From: a virus
Strand: one strand, 5' to 3'
IMG/VR virus record: IMGVR_UViG_3300046648_000176
Location: 1 to 27,135 of that record
DNA length: 27,135 nt
Shown here: piece by piece, positions 6,123 through 13,085 of the stretch
Position numbering within the stretch: the first letter of the stretch is position 1
Layout: the number at the start of each line of letters is the position of its first letter
The notes under the pieces: generated by a model
What the model was told of the DNA's origin: nothing
The model's database searches: none
Seen by the model: only the letters and a program-made list of their open reading frames with translations
Translations under genes and position numbers: made by a program

Positions 6123-6835
6123 ATCCGATCACTTTCTTTTCGAACAACTCGCCCTATGATTAAGCAAGCGTCGCCCTGGCATATTTTCCGGTGGTACTTG
6201 CGCTGATCAACATTATCTGAGGTGAGCCACCACTGACCGGCGTCGCGTGAGAGGCGCTTCACCACTGCCTCCCCTTCGTAGTTGACCGCAAAGACGACTC
6301 CGTCCACAGGCTTCATGTCGGCCGTATTGATGACGACAGTGTCGCCTTCATGAAGGGTGGGCTCCATGCTCTCCCCGCGTACTTTTATCGCGATCAGATT
6401 GCGGAGATTAAACCGGTTTTTGTCCACCCACTCCCGACTGACGGGAGTAGTGCGCCCCTCGTCATATTCCGGGTCGACCTGTATCCCCATGATTCCGGCC
6501 GAAAGCCGTGGTTTTACGAGCGGAACTTGAACAAAACGGTCATCACTATCGTGGGGGATGTGTACGGCCCGGAAATCATACCCCTCTCGTAAAGTCACTC
6601 CGCGCGCCACCAGTTCGGCAATCGCCTCTGCTTCGGTTTCACTCCCCACGAAAAGCGCTCCCACTGGGACCTCCAGCGCAGCGGCAATCTTTTCCAAGGT
6701 GGCTTCGGTATAACCCTGGACACCACGTTCCAGACGAGAGAGGTTGCCCACATCGCTCTCAATCATCGTTGCGAGCTGGTTGAGTGTGTAGCGGCGCGCC
6801 TTGCGCAGTATGCGAATTGTCTTTCCGATGGCCAT
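6119..6835 (-). CDS. CI-like phage repressor (HTH + S24 peptidase)
   Basis: This 238-aa repressor maintains lysogeny. Residues about 5-60 form an XRE-type helix-turn-helix (LNQLATMIESDVGNLSRLER). The C-terminal half is a LexA/S24-type self-cleaving domain. It has a candidate Ala113-Gly114 cleavage site (RLSAGIM), Ser156 in GESMEPTL and Lys193 in EAVVKRL. These are the dyad and site expected for RecA-stimulated autoproteolysis, which implies SOS induction of the prophage. It is divergent from the Cro-like gene across a shared 102-bp operator/promoter region. Its 3' end overlaps the rex-position gene by 4 bp. Confidence 0.95.
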   Translation of the reverse strand: MAIGKTIRILRKARRYTLNQLATMIESDVGNLSRLERGVQGYTEATLEKIAAALEVPVGALFVGSETEAEAIAELVARGVTLREGYDFRAVHIPHDSDDRFVQVPLVKPRLSAGIMGIQVDPEYDEGRTTPVSREWVDKNRFNLRNLIAIKVRGESMEPTLHEGDTVVINTADMKPVDGVVFAVNYEGEAVVKRLSRDAGQWWLTSDNVDQRKYHRKICQGDACLIIGRVVRKESDRI

Positions 6836-6863
6836 TCTTCTATCGTGACTTTTTAATGCGACA

Positions 6864-6917
6864 TACGCAAAGCGTGTTGCGCATATTTTTCACGCGCGTT
6901 ATTATGCGTACTACGCA
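6864..6917. promoter_or_regulatory. Operator region between repressor and Cro genes
   Basis: Two inverted repeats of a TTGCGTA-type half-site are visible. TACGCAA-N6-TTGCGCA (6864-6883, one mismatch) overlaps the rightward -35. TGCGTA-C-TACGCA (6905-6917, perfect) starts at the last base of the -10. They resemble a lambda OR arrangement controlling both divergent promoters. The exact binding register is not determined. Confidence 0.65.
6877..6905 (+). promoter_or_regulatory. Rightward early promoter (PR-like)
   Basis: TTGCGC (6877-6882), a 17-bp spacer and TATTAT (6900-6905) form a good sigma70 promoter pointing at the Cro-like gene, with a leader of about 25 nt. Its spacer shares GCATATTTTT with the leftward promoter. 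Confidence 0.75.
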
Positions 6918-6937
6918 AACATTCCACGAGTAAACCG

Positions 6938-7165
6938 ATGAAAACACCACTTCGTCTCGCCCGGGAGGCCAAGGCGCAAACCCTCAGTGAGGTTAGCCGC
7001 GCAGTCGGTACCGACCCAGGAAACCTTTCCCGTATCGAGAGTGGTAAACAACGGGCCTCCACCGAACTGGCGGAACGACTCGCAAAGCATTTCGAAGGCG
7101 TTCTCACTGAACTCCAGATTTTGTATCCCGAGAGGTTTGCCCCTGCTGATTCCTTGCGGCGATAA
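6938..7165 (+). CDS. Cro-like HTH regulator
   Basis: This 75-aa protein is essentially one helix-turn-helix domain (TLSEVSRAVGTDPGNLSRIE, residues 15-34). It closely parallels the N-terminal domain of the divergent repressor (both contain GNLSR) but lacks any peptidase domain. Size, first place in the rightward operon and position opposite the repressor identify it as the Cro counterpart. It should bind the shared operators and help commit the phage to lytic growth. The start is the ATG about 33 bp after the PR-like -10. Confidence 0.88.
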   Translation: MKTPLRLAREAKAQTLSEVSRAVGTDPGNLSRIESGKQRASTELAERLAKHFEGVLTELQILYPERFAPADSLRR

Positions 7166-7284
7166 GGCCGAGGGGTCCACAGCTTTTGTGCCCAAAAAGT
7201 TTCCATCAGGCAGTTGACCACGGTCGATTTCCCAGCTCCACCCACCCCGATGTCCTGAACCACCGCACCACTAGGAGAAAAACC

Positions 7285-7548
7285 ATGACCACCACCCCGA
7301 ACCCGAAGCGCGAGAAGCAGCTGAAGGTGCCGCTGAACGACAACGAGGATGCCGCGCTCCGCAAGTTCTGCACCAGCATCGGCCGCCACGTCGCGCCGTT
7401 CGTCCGCGATCTCGCCTTCGCCCACATCCGCGCCGAGGTGAATCGTACCGCTGGGAAACGGAAAAGCGAATGGCCACGCCATGGCCATATGCAGCGCTTT
7501 CCGGGCCGGGCCGCTGTCGCTGGGGGCCTCAAGCGCCTGCACCTTTAA
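7285..7548 (+). CDS. Small phage protein, possible ribbon-helix-helix
   Basis: I chose the ATG at 7285 because it has a clear AGGAG sequence 8 nt upstream; a longer in-frame start at 7186 reads through unlikely sequence. The 87-aa product begins MTTTPNPKREKQLKVPL, followed by NEDAALRKFCTSIGRHVAPF and a helix. A short strand followed by two helices is the pattern of ribbon-helix-helix DNA-binding proteins. The last 30 residues are basic and low in recognisable structure. No named family is assigned. Confidence 0.6.
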   Translation: MTTTPNPKREKQLKVPLNDNEDAALRKFCTSIGRHVAPFVRDLAFAHIRAEVNRTAGKRKSEWPRHGHMQRFPGRAAVAGGLKRLHL

Positions 7549-7611
7549 GGGTGGGGATTTCAGGCTGCGCGCGCAGCGCAGCGCAGAGCATCAAGTAACG
7601 AAGGGAGGTTC

Positions 7612-7830
7612 ATGACACATCAGGAGGAACGGCGAGCGACGCCGGACGAGAAGGTCGTCCACCGGGCCAAGGCCTGGCGCGATCGCGACAAGGCAGCCAC
7701 TGCCAACCGCTGCGACGACACGAGACGGGCCGAGTACTTCGCGCGGCAGCAGCTGCGCGAAGCGGTCGACATGCTCGAGAAAAAAACAGCGCCGGCTGAC
7801 GTGGCGCACAACAAACCAAGGGGGGATTGA
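7612..7830 (+). CDS. Small hypothetical phage protein
   Basis: This is a 72-aa, highly charged, probably helical protein (EKVVHRAKAWRDRDKAATA, YFARQQLREAVDMLEKK). A GGGAGG Shine-Dalgarno sequence precedes the ATG. The next gene starts immediately after its stop codon, so the two are co-translated. Function unknown. Confidence 0.6.
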   Translation: MTHQEERRATPDEKVVHRAKAWRDRDKAATANRCDDTRRAEYFARQQLREAVDMLEKKTAPADVAHNKPRGD

Positions 7831-8031
7831 ATGGATGAACCGATCATCTCGCGCGAGGCGATCCGCGCAAAGGCACGGCGCGATTTCCAACGCGGCGCCG
7901 GCCGTGACGAACACGGCATGAATCCTGGCGCGGCCGCAATCGCGGAATGGCAAGGCGAGTGGGATCGCCAGTACGCCGAGTGGACCCAGCGTTCCCGCGT
8001 GCGCGGGAACCAGGCGCTGGAGGCCGCGTGA
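7831..8031 (+). CDS. Small hypothetical phage protein
   Basis: This is a 66-aa charged protein (MDEPIISREAIRAKARRDFQ; EWQGEWDRQYAEWTQRS). Its ATG directly follows the previous stop. The Shine-Dalgarno sequence (AAGGGGG) lies within the end of the previous gene. Its TGA overlaps the next ATG. It is one of several tiny early genes of unknown function between the Cro-like gene and the replication genes. Confidence 0.6.
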   Translation: MDEPIISREAIRAKARRDFQRGAGRDEHGMNPGAAAIAEWQGEWDRQYAEWTQRSRVRGNQALEAA

Positions 8032-8243
8032 TGGAACACCCTACCGACTGCCTCTGCCCGGAAGTTTGCGCGCCGATTTCGCTGCCGACACGTTCCCCCA
8101 GCCTGAACGATGCGCTCGCTAAAAAGAACGGTTTTGACGTAGCTCAAGCTGTCACGTTGCTCGTCGGCCTCAAGCCGTACGCGCAACAGGTGGCCATTGC
8201 CCACCTGCGCGCGCTGAGCGGCCTGCAACGAAAGCTGAGGTAG
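8031..8243 (+). CDS. Small hypothetical phage protein
   Basis: The start is the ATG at 8031, coupled to the upstream stop by ATGA-type overlap; an earlier in-frame start at 7947 would lie wholly inside the previous gene. The 70-aa product has three Cys near its N-terminus (TDCLCPEVC) and a hydrophobic, helical C-terminal half (AQAVTLLVGLKPYAQQVAIA). Function is not recognised. Confidence 0.55.
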   Translation: MEHPTDCLCPEVCAPISLPTRSPSLNDALAKKNGFDVAQAVTLLVGLKPYAQQVAIAHLRALSGLQRKLR

Positions 8244-8245
8244 GC

Positions 8246-8443
8246 ATGGACAGCACCAACTGGACCCCGATCGCCGCCCGGCTTCCCGATGCCGACACTC
8301 TGGTGCTGATCGCGTTCTCCGATCTCGAGGTGTGGACCGGCTACCTCGACGGGGATATCTGGCGTGACGTGAGCGCGATGTCGCTCGAGCCGGGCTTCGT
8401 AACCCATTGGATGGACCTGCCGCCGCACCCGGGCGCGGCCTGA
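8246..8443 (+). CDS. DUF551-like phage protein
   Basis: This is a 65-aa protein with the layout of the phage DUF551 family. It has a WTPIAARLPDADTLVLIAF start, a central tryptophan-bearing strand (VWTGYLDGDIWRD) and the terminal motif VTHWMDLPPHP. These proteins are common in early regions of temperate phages and have no established function. It follows the previous stop after 2 bp, with AAGCTGAGG as a weak ribosome-binding region. Confidence 0.75.
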   Translation: MDSTNWTPIAARLPDADTLVLIAFSDLEVWTGYLDGDIWRDVSAMSLEPGFVTHWMDLPPHPGAA

Positions 8444-8499
8444 GCTAGACATTTCGCGCGCGAGCGCATAACCGCAGTACCAAAACGAAGGGAATACCC

Positions 8500-9189
8500 A
8501 TGCGATTCATCGGAACCAAGACCGTCATTGCCGAAGCCATGACCCGTGCGGCTTACAACGCATTCCGCGGCTGGACGCTGCCTGCCGACGAGAATGGCGC
8601 GGACGCAGGCTACCTGGTCGAGTACCAGGACGGCGGCAAGCCGAACGTGCCGGGCCGCGAGGGCTACGTCAGCTGGTCGCCGAAAGAACAGTTCGACAAC
8701 GCCTACCGCCCGTGCACGGCGATGACGTTCGGACTGGCGATCGAGGCGCTCAAGCGCGGCCACCGCGTCGCACGCGCCGGCTGGAACGGCAAGGGCATGT
8801 TTGTCTACCTGGTCCCGGCGAACACCTACCCGGCGCAGACCGGCGCGGCGAAGGCATTCTTCGGTGAGGGCGCGCTGGTGCCGTACAACGCGTACATGGC
8901 GCTCAAGGGCGTCGACGGCAGGGTAAGCACCTGGGTTCCGAGCGTGACCGACACCTTGGCCGAAGACTGGCAGATCGTCGAGACCGTCGCGTCGTCCATC
9001 CCGCCGCACCAGCAGCGCGTCATCGACGAGAAGGCCGAACTGGACGAGAAGCGCACGAAGCTGAAAGCGTTCTTCGACACGCCGATCTTCGCTGGCCTCG
9101 ACCCCAACGAGCAGGACCGGCTGTGCGCGCAGTCCGAAGCGATGGGCAATTACTCCGACATCCTTAGCCAGCGCATCGCGGCCTTCTAG
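8500..9189 (+). CDS. Three-part phage protein with Tad2-like (DUF2829) domain
   Basis: This 229-aa protein shows three segments. Residues 1-74 (GYLVEYQDGGKPNVPGREGY, then SWSPKEQFDNAYR) resemble an N-terminal module common in phage proteins. Residues about 75-161 match DUF2829: MTFGLAIEALKRGHRVARAG at 75-94, WNGKGMFVYLVP, and the signature TDTLAEDWQIV at 150-160. Residues about 168-228 (PPHQQRVIDEKAELDEKRTK, LSQRI) resemble the crAss001_48-related helical domain. DUF2829 is the family of Tad2, shown in some phages to sequester the Thoeris second messenger. Anti-Thoeris activity here is therefore plausible but unproven. A Shine-Dalgarno GAAGGG precedes the ATG. Confidence 0.82.
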   Translation: MRFIGTKTVIAEAMTRAAYNAFRGWTLPADENGADAGYLVEYQDGGKPNVPGREGYVSWSPKEQFDNAYRPCTAMTFGLAIEALKRGHRVARAGWNGKGMFVYLVPANTYPAQTGAAKAFFGEGALVPYNAYMALKGVDGRVSTWVPSVTDTLAEDWQIVETVASSIPPHQQRVIDEKAELDEKRTKLKAFFDTPIFAGLDPNEQDRLCAQSEAMGNYSDILSQRIAAF

Positions 9190-9354
9190 CCCATTCAGCC
9201 CCGCAGGCGGCGCGGGCCGGCGAGAGCCGGGGACATACCCAACCGAAGCTGAAGGGTGCCGCCCAGCGAACCAATGGGAGCGAGCGCGCCAACGCCGCTG
9301 CACCGCGCGCCAGTGACCATGCAGGCGCATCACAACAACGACAAGGAGAACGAC

Positions 9355-9768
9355 ATGCGATCACTGACTTTCGCCGCACTGAGGGAGGCCAACACGTTGC
9401 GCCTGCCGCAGTTCAAAAACCCGCACGGCCAGCTCGCGCACAGCAAACCGGATGGCTCGGACTGGAGCCCCGCGCAGTGGCTGCAGGCCGTGATGGGCGA
9501 GCTGGGCGAATACGCGAACGTTCGTAAGAAGTTTGAGCGTGGCGACCTGACCGCGGAGCAGTTCGAAGTGCTGGCCACCAAGGAGCTGGCCGACGTGCAG
9601 ACCTACCTCGACATCCTCGCGCGGCGTTGCCTCGATGTGACGGGAACTGCGCACCCGGTCGGCGTCGACCTGGGGCTGGCGACGCTCGCGAAGTTTAACG
9701 AAGTGTCCGAGCGCGTGGGCGCCGACGTGTTCATCGACAACTACGGCGGGGTGTACCAGACCGTGTGA
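9355..9768 (+). CDS. MazG-like nucleotide pyrophosphohydrolase
   Basis: The ATG at 9355 has an AAGGAG sequence at ideal spacing; a longer frame from 9256 is unlikely. The 137-aa product carries the MazG-type metal-binding helices: GELGEYANVRKKFERGDL (E..E pattern, about residues 48-65) and TKELADVQTYLDILARR (E..D pattern, about 80-96). The family hydrolyses NTPs to NMP and pyrophosphate. In phages it is thought to tune nucleotide pools or alarmones during infection. The pairing of conserved Glu and Asp residues looks intact, so activity is plausible. Confidence 0.82.
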   Translation: MRSLTFAALREANTLRLPQFKNPHGQLAHSKPDGSDWSPAQWLQAVMGELGEYANVRKKFERGDLTAEQFEVLATKELADVQTYLDILARRCLDVTGTAHPVGVDLGLATLAKFNEVSERVGADVFIDNYGGVYQTV

Positions 9769-9823
9769 ATCGGGCCGCGCCCGGTCCGCCGGGAGCAACC
9801 GCCAAAACTAAAAACAGGGAGTA

Positions 9824-10087
9824 ATGATGTTTCGAAAGTCACTGACAGCATTGATCGGCATGACGCTCGCATTGGGCGCCGGCGCAGGTTTCACCCAGAC
9901 CGCGCCGACGGTTCGGATGGAGGCGCCACGCACCAGCACCCCGCGCCGCCAGCTGCGCGGCACCGCCACGAAGCGCATGCTCTACGGCGCCAAGGGAGTC
10001 GGCATCACCGCCGCCCAGCAGCAGCGCGCGGCCAACAAGGCGCGCAACGTGCGCCGCCACAAAACCCACGTGCGGGGCCGGAAATGA
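9824..10087 (+). CDS. Small exported-looking basic protein
   Basis: This is an 87-aa protein with a hydrophobic N-terminal segment resembling a signal peptide (SLTALIGMTLALGAGAGF, residues 5-22). The mature part is strongly basic (RRQLRGTATKRML, ARNVRRHKTHVRGRK). A GGGAG sequence precedes two adjacent ATG codons (9824 and 9827), and either could be used. It overlaps the next gene by ATGA. A basic periplasmic protein in an early phage operon has no obvious counterpart known to me. Confidence 0.6.
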   Translation: MMFRKSLTALIGMTLALGAGAGFTQTAPTVRMEAPRTSTPRRQLRGTATKRMLYGAKGVGITAAQQQRAANKARNVRRHKTHVRGRK

Positions 10088-10668
10088 CGGACGACCTCTA
10101 CCTGGCCGAGCGTCCGGATCCGGCGCAACTGGCGGTCGCCAAGGCCGACATCCTCGCCTTCCGCGAGCAACACCTCACGCTGGGCCCTGCCGCGCTGGCG
10201 AGCGCCTTCATCGCGCGCCGCGGCAGCGCGACCTCGGCCGAGCTGAGCATCCTGCTGGACCTCGGCCCGGATCGCTACCCGTCCGTGGAGCTGCGCAGCT
10301 CGGTCCAGGGCGAGCGCCTGGTGTGCAAGGACCGCGTCTGGACGCTGGGGCCGAAGGCATCCCTGGAAAAGCGGGAACCGGCCGTGCAGACTGACGCGCT
10401 GGCGTCCGGCGCTGAGCTGGGCAAGCAGGACACGAAGCCTCTGGTGGAGGTCCCGCGCTTTGCCGAGAAGCAGGCCGGCCAGCCGCCGCAGAACCGCAGC
10501 CAGGTGCTCATCAAGCCCGAGCCAGCCGCCCCCGCCAAGCCGCCACGCTGCCGTTTCGCGGTCTGGTCCGATGGCCATGTCGAGATCAAGCCCGCGGGAT
10601 TGCCGTCGCTCGAGCTGTCGCGTGAGGAGTTCGAGGCCCTGGTGGATTTCGTGCGGGACTGGTCGTGA
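10084..10668 (+). CDS. Hypothetical phage protein
   Basis: This 194-aa protein is coupled to the preceding gene by a 4-bp overlap. The N-terminal 80 residues are helical and could form a winged-helix-like fold (SATSAELSILLDLGPDRYPS, then LVCKDRVWTL). A Pro/Ala-rich linker follows (about 95-155). The C-terminal motif is FAVWSDGHVEIKP...LELSREEFEALVDFV. This tail recurs in small phage proteins of unknown function. No catalytic residues are evident. Confidence 0.65.
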   Translation: MTDDLYLAERPDPAQLAVAKADILAFREQHLTLGPAALASAFIARRGSATSAELSILLDLGPDRYPSVELRSSVQGERLVCKDRVWTLGPKASLEKREPAVQTDALASGAELGKQDTKPLVEVPRFAEKQAGQPPQNRSQVLIKPEPAAPAKPPRCRFAVWSDGHVEIKPAGLPSLELSREEFEALVDFVRDWS

Positions 10669-10718
10669 ACGCGCTCGCCCCCGCCCACTCGCTAACCAAC
10701 CTGCAGGAGTAGACAACC

Positions 10719-11099
10719 ATGGGTGCATTTTGTGTGTTTGGCGTCAGCAAGGGTGTCTGCCGTGGCATCGCGAACCGCAAGGTGGCGGCTTCCGAGCGCG
10801 ACAGCGACGGCAAGGAGCTCTTCCTGACCCAGGCGGAATGGGCGGCCCGGCGCGACGCCCATGCGGCGCAGCTGTTCGAGCAGTCGACGCGCCCGGTCAA
10901 GGTCAGCCCCGAATTCGACGCGCCGCAGTTCTGCCACGACTGGCTGGCGGTCAGCCCGGGCGAAGTGAAGCTGGCGCGGCTGATGGTGCGCGGCCCGAAG
11001 ATCGACAAGAACGGCAACGCGGTCGTGAGGGGGGGGGGCGCCTGTGCTCACCTGGGTCGAGTACGTGCCACCGCGCGCACGCTGACCTGGCTCGGCTGA
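10719..11099 (+). CDS. Hypothetical phage protein, apparently frameshifted at a G10 run
   Basis: The ATG at 10719 has a GCAGGAG Shine-Dalgarno sequence. The frame reads MGAFCVFGVSKGVCRGIANR and continues sensibly to about residue 103 (MVRGPKIDKNGNAVVR). There the sequence has ten consecutive G bases (11029-11038). Beyond the run, this frame gives an Arg/Ala-rich 20-residue tail. The alternative frame gives APVLTWVEYVPPRAR and stops at 11083-11085, which looks far more like a genuine C-terminus. Nine G would restore that frame. This could be a sequencing indel, real slippage or a tolerated mutation. Function unknown. Confidence 0.65.
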   Translation: MGAFCVFGVSKGVCRGIANRKVAASERDSDGKELFLTQAEWAARRDAHAAQLFEQSTRPVKVSPEFDAPQFCHDWLAVSPGEVKLARLMVRGPKIDKNGNAVVRGGGACAHLGRVRATARTLTWLG

Positions 11100-11129
11100 G
11101 CATCCACCACCGCATTTCAGAGCATACCA

Positions 11130-11441
11130 ATGGAAAAAATCTATATCGCCGGTCCCATGACCGGCCTGCCCGAATTGAACTTCCCCGCGTTCCATGCTGC
11201 CGCGGCGGTCCTGCGCGAGCGCGGCCACACCGTCATCAACCCCGCCGAGATCAACCTCGATGTCGGCGCCGACTGGGCCGACTGCATGCGCGCCGACATC
11301 GCCCAGCTGGTCACGTGCGACAGCATCTGCCTGCTACCAGGCTGGGAGAAGTCGCGCGGCGCCACGCTCGAGCACCACATCGCAGCTGCGCTCGGGTTCG
11401 AGGTGCAGTTTGCACCGGCACAGGAGGCGGCCAGTGCGTGA
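11130..11441 (+). CDS. DUF4406 protein (deoxyribosyltransferase-like)
   Basis: This 103-aa protein has the hallmark start IYIAGPMTGLPELNFPAF and the later segments NPAEIN, DIAQLVTCDSICLLPGWE and SRGATLEHHIAAALG. These are typical of DUF4406 and the related nucleoside 2-deoxyribosyltransferase fold. In phages the family is presumed to act on nucleotides or modified nucleosides, but its substrate is not established. No clear Shine-Dalgarno sequence precedes it. The next gene starts inside its 3' end. Confidence 0.82.
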   Translation: MEKIYIAGPMTGLPELNFPAFHAAAAVLRERGHTVINPAEINLDVGADWADCMRADIAQLVTCDSICLLPGWEKSRGATLEHHIAAALGFEVQFAPAQEAASA

Positions 11442-12291
11442 CTATTCCAAGGTCGGCCCCCAGTTCTGGATCGGCAAGACCGGCAAGGCGCTACGCGCCA
11501 AGGGCACCGAGGCGATGCTGGTTGCGGCGTACCTGATGACGGCGCCGAACTCCAACATGCTGGGCCTGTACTACCTGCCGATCGTGACCATTGCGCACGA
11601 AACCGGGCTTGGCATGGAAGGGGCTTCGAAGGGGCTTCAATGGGCCATCGATGCCGGTTTTTGCGACTACGACCACGACGCCGAGGTGGTCTGGGTGTAC
11701 GAGATGGCCGCGTACCAGATCGCTGCCCAGTTGAAGCCGGAAGACAAGCGCTGCATCGGCGTCCAAACCGAGTTCGACAATCAGCCTGAAAGCAAGCACC
11801 TGTGCGGGTTCTACGAGAAATACCGGTCCGTTTTCCACCTCAAATCCGCCCCTGAATTTGGTGCTTCCACGGAAGCCCCTTCGAAGCCCCTTCGAAGCCA
11901 GGAACAGGAACAGGAACAGGAACAGGAACAGGATAAAGACAAAGACAAAACCCCGCCGCGCAAGCGCGCCGCCCCGGCTGCGCCGGCCTTCGATCCGAAG
12001 CCGGACCTGAAGGCGCATGGCGTAAGCGACCAGACCATGGCCGACTGGCTGGCCCTGCGCACGAAAAAGCGCGCGCCGGTGACCGCCACCGTGCTGGCCC
12101 AGCTGGTGCGCGAGACAGCGAAAGCCGGCCTGTCGCTCGACGCCGCCCTGGCGCTGTGCTGCGTACGCGGCTGGACCGGGTTCGAGGCCGATTGGGTGCT
12201 CAAGCCGAACCGCGACTCGCCGGCCGGCGGTAACGCGCCCAGGTTCAACCCGACCGCCCACGTCAACCGCAACCGGACCAATCGCCCATGA
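11434..12291 (+). CDS. Phage replication protein (O-like), helix-turn-helix
   Basis: The start is the GTG at 11434 (VRDYSKVGPQFWIGKTGKAL), preceded by CAGGAGG. An ATG further upstream would run through the previous gene. The 285-aa product has an N-terminal winged-helix region (about 10-85, AMLVAAYLMTAPNSNMLGLY). A low-complexity linker of alternating Gln-Glu then Lys-Asp follows (about 155-172), then a C-terminal helical domain. This is the usual architecture of phage replication initiators or replisome organisers. It lies immediately upstream of a P-like gene, as lambda O precedes P. The linker derives from a CAGGAA hexamer repeat. Confidence 0.78.
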   Translation: MRDYSKVGPQFWIGKTGKALRAKGTEAMLVAAYLMTAPNSNMLGLYYLPIVTIAHETGLGMEGASKGLQWAIDAGFCDYDHDAEVVWVYEMAAYQIAAQLKPEDKRCIGVQTEFDNQPESKHLCGFYEKYRSVFHLKSAPEFGASTEAPSKPLRSQEQEQEQEQEQDKDKDKTPPRKRAAPAAPAFDPKPDLKAHGVSDQTMADWLALRTKKRAPVTATVLAQLVRETAKAGLSLDAALALCCVRGWTGFEADWVLKPNRDSPAGGNAPRFNPTAHVNRNRTNRP

Positions 12292-13085
12292 CCGACCAGC
12301 AAACCGCGCTGCAAGCCGCGCCGGCGGCGCCCGTCACCACCCGGCCCTACTCGCAGTGGTTCGAGCCGCACCCGGGGCTCGGGATCTCGCTGATGGACCA
12401 CCTGTACAACCGGCTCGATGGCGCCTACCCGCACAAGTGGCGCTCCAACTTCCCGGACGCGCAGGCGATCGACAACTGGCAGGAAAGCTGGGTCGAGGCG
12501 TTCGAGGAGGAAGGGATCACGCCCGAAGATGTCAAGGCCGGGCTCAAGGCCTGCCGCAGCCGCTACGCCTGGCCGCCTAGCTGCGCCGAGTTCATCCAGG
12601 CGTGCAAGCCGCTGGTCGACCCGGTGGCCGCGTACCACGAAGCGGTCGCGGGACTGGAGGCGCGCCGCAAGGGCGAGATGGGGACCTGGTCGCACCGCGC
12701 GATCTACTGGGCCGCGATCTACATGCAGAACGACCTGATGGGGCAGGCCTACTCGGCGATCAAGGACCGCTGGGCGGCGCTGATGAAGGTGCAGCTGTCG
12801 CAGTCGCACTGGGCCGACATCCCGCCGCCGCGCGTGCAGCTGCCGGCGCCCGGGAAGGCGGCGATGTCGCGCGAGTCGGCCGAGGCGATGATCCGCGAGC
12901 TCGAGGAAAAGGGCATCGTCACGCGCGGCGTGGTCAAGGCGCCCGGGGACGGGTTCGACCACCTGCGCTGGGCGCGCCGGATCGTCCAGCGGGTGAAGGA
13001 CGGCGACAAGTCGGTGTCGGCCCTGCAGGAGAACAACGCCCGCGAGGCGCTCGGGATGGCGCCCAGGCAAGGAACGCAGCCATGA
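12288..13085 (+). CDS. Replication protein P-like (helicase loader)
   Basis: This is a 265-aa protein starting at an ATG that overlaps the previous stop (ATGA). The segment LMDHLYNRLDGAYPHKWRSN, then the helical run to WPPSCAEFIQACKPLVDP (about residues 35-110), resembles the lambda P family. That family recruits the host DnaB helicase to the phage origin. The C-terminal region is helical, without an AAA+ P-loop, which fits a P-type rather than a DnaC-type loader. Position after the O-like gene supports the call. Confidence 0.78.
   Translation: MTDQQTALQAAPAAPVTTRPYSQWFEPHPGLGISLMDHLYNRLDGAYPHKWRSNFPDAQAIDNWQESWVEAFEEEGITPEDVKAGLKACRSRYAWPPSCAEFIQACKPLVDPVAAYHEAVAGLEARRKGEMGTWSHRAIYWAAIYMQNDLMGQAYSAIKDRWAALMKVQLSQSHWADIPPPRVQLPAPGKAAMSRESAEAMIRELEEKGIVTRGVVKAPGDGFDHLRWARRIVQRVKDGDKSVSALQENNAREALGMAPRQGTQP

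Noticed and set aside
7570-7595. Alternating GC-rich palindrome (GCTGCGCGCGCAGC) before the gene at 7612
   Set aside because: Such sequences arise easily at this GC content, and it lacks a T-run or conserved half-sites.
9190-9354. Gap between the Tad2-like and MazG-like genes examined for a gene or RNA
   Set aside because: No start with a ribosome-binding site, no tRNA cloverleaf and no stable terminator were found.
11905-11950. Tandem CAGGAA repeats as a possible CRISPR or iteron array
   Set aside because: There are no spacers and units are contiguous 6-mers coding for a protein linker, so this is simple sequence.
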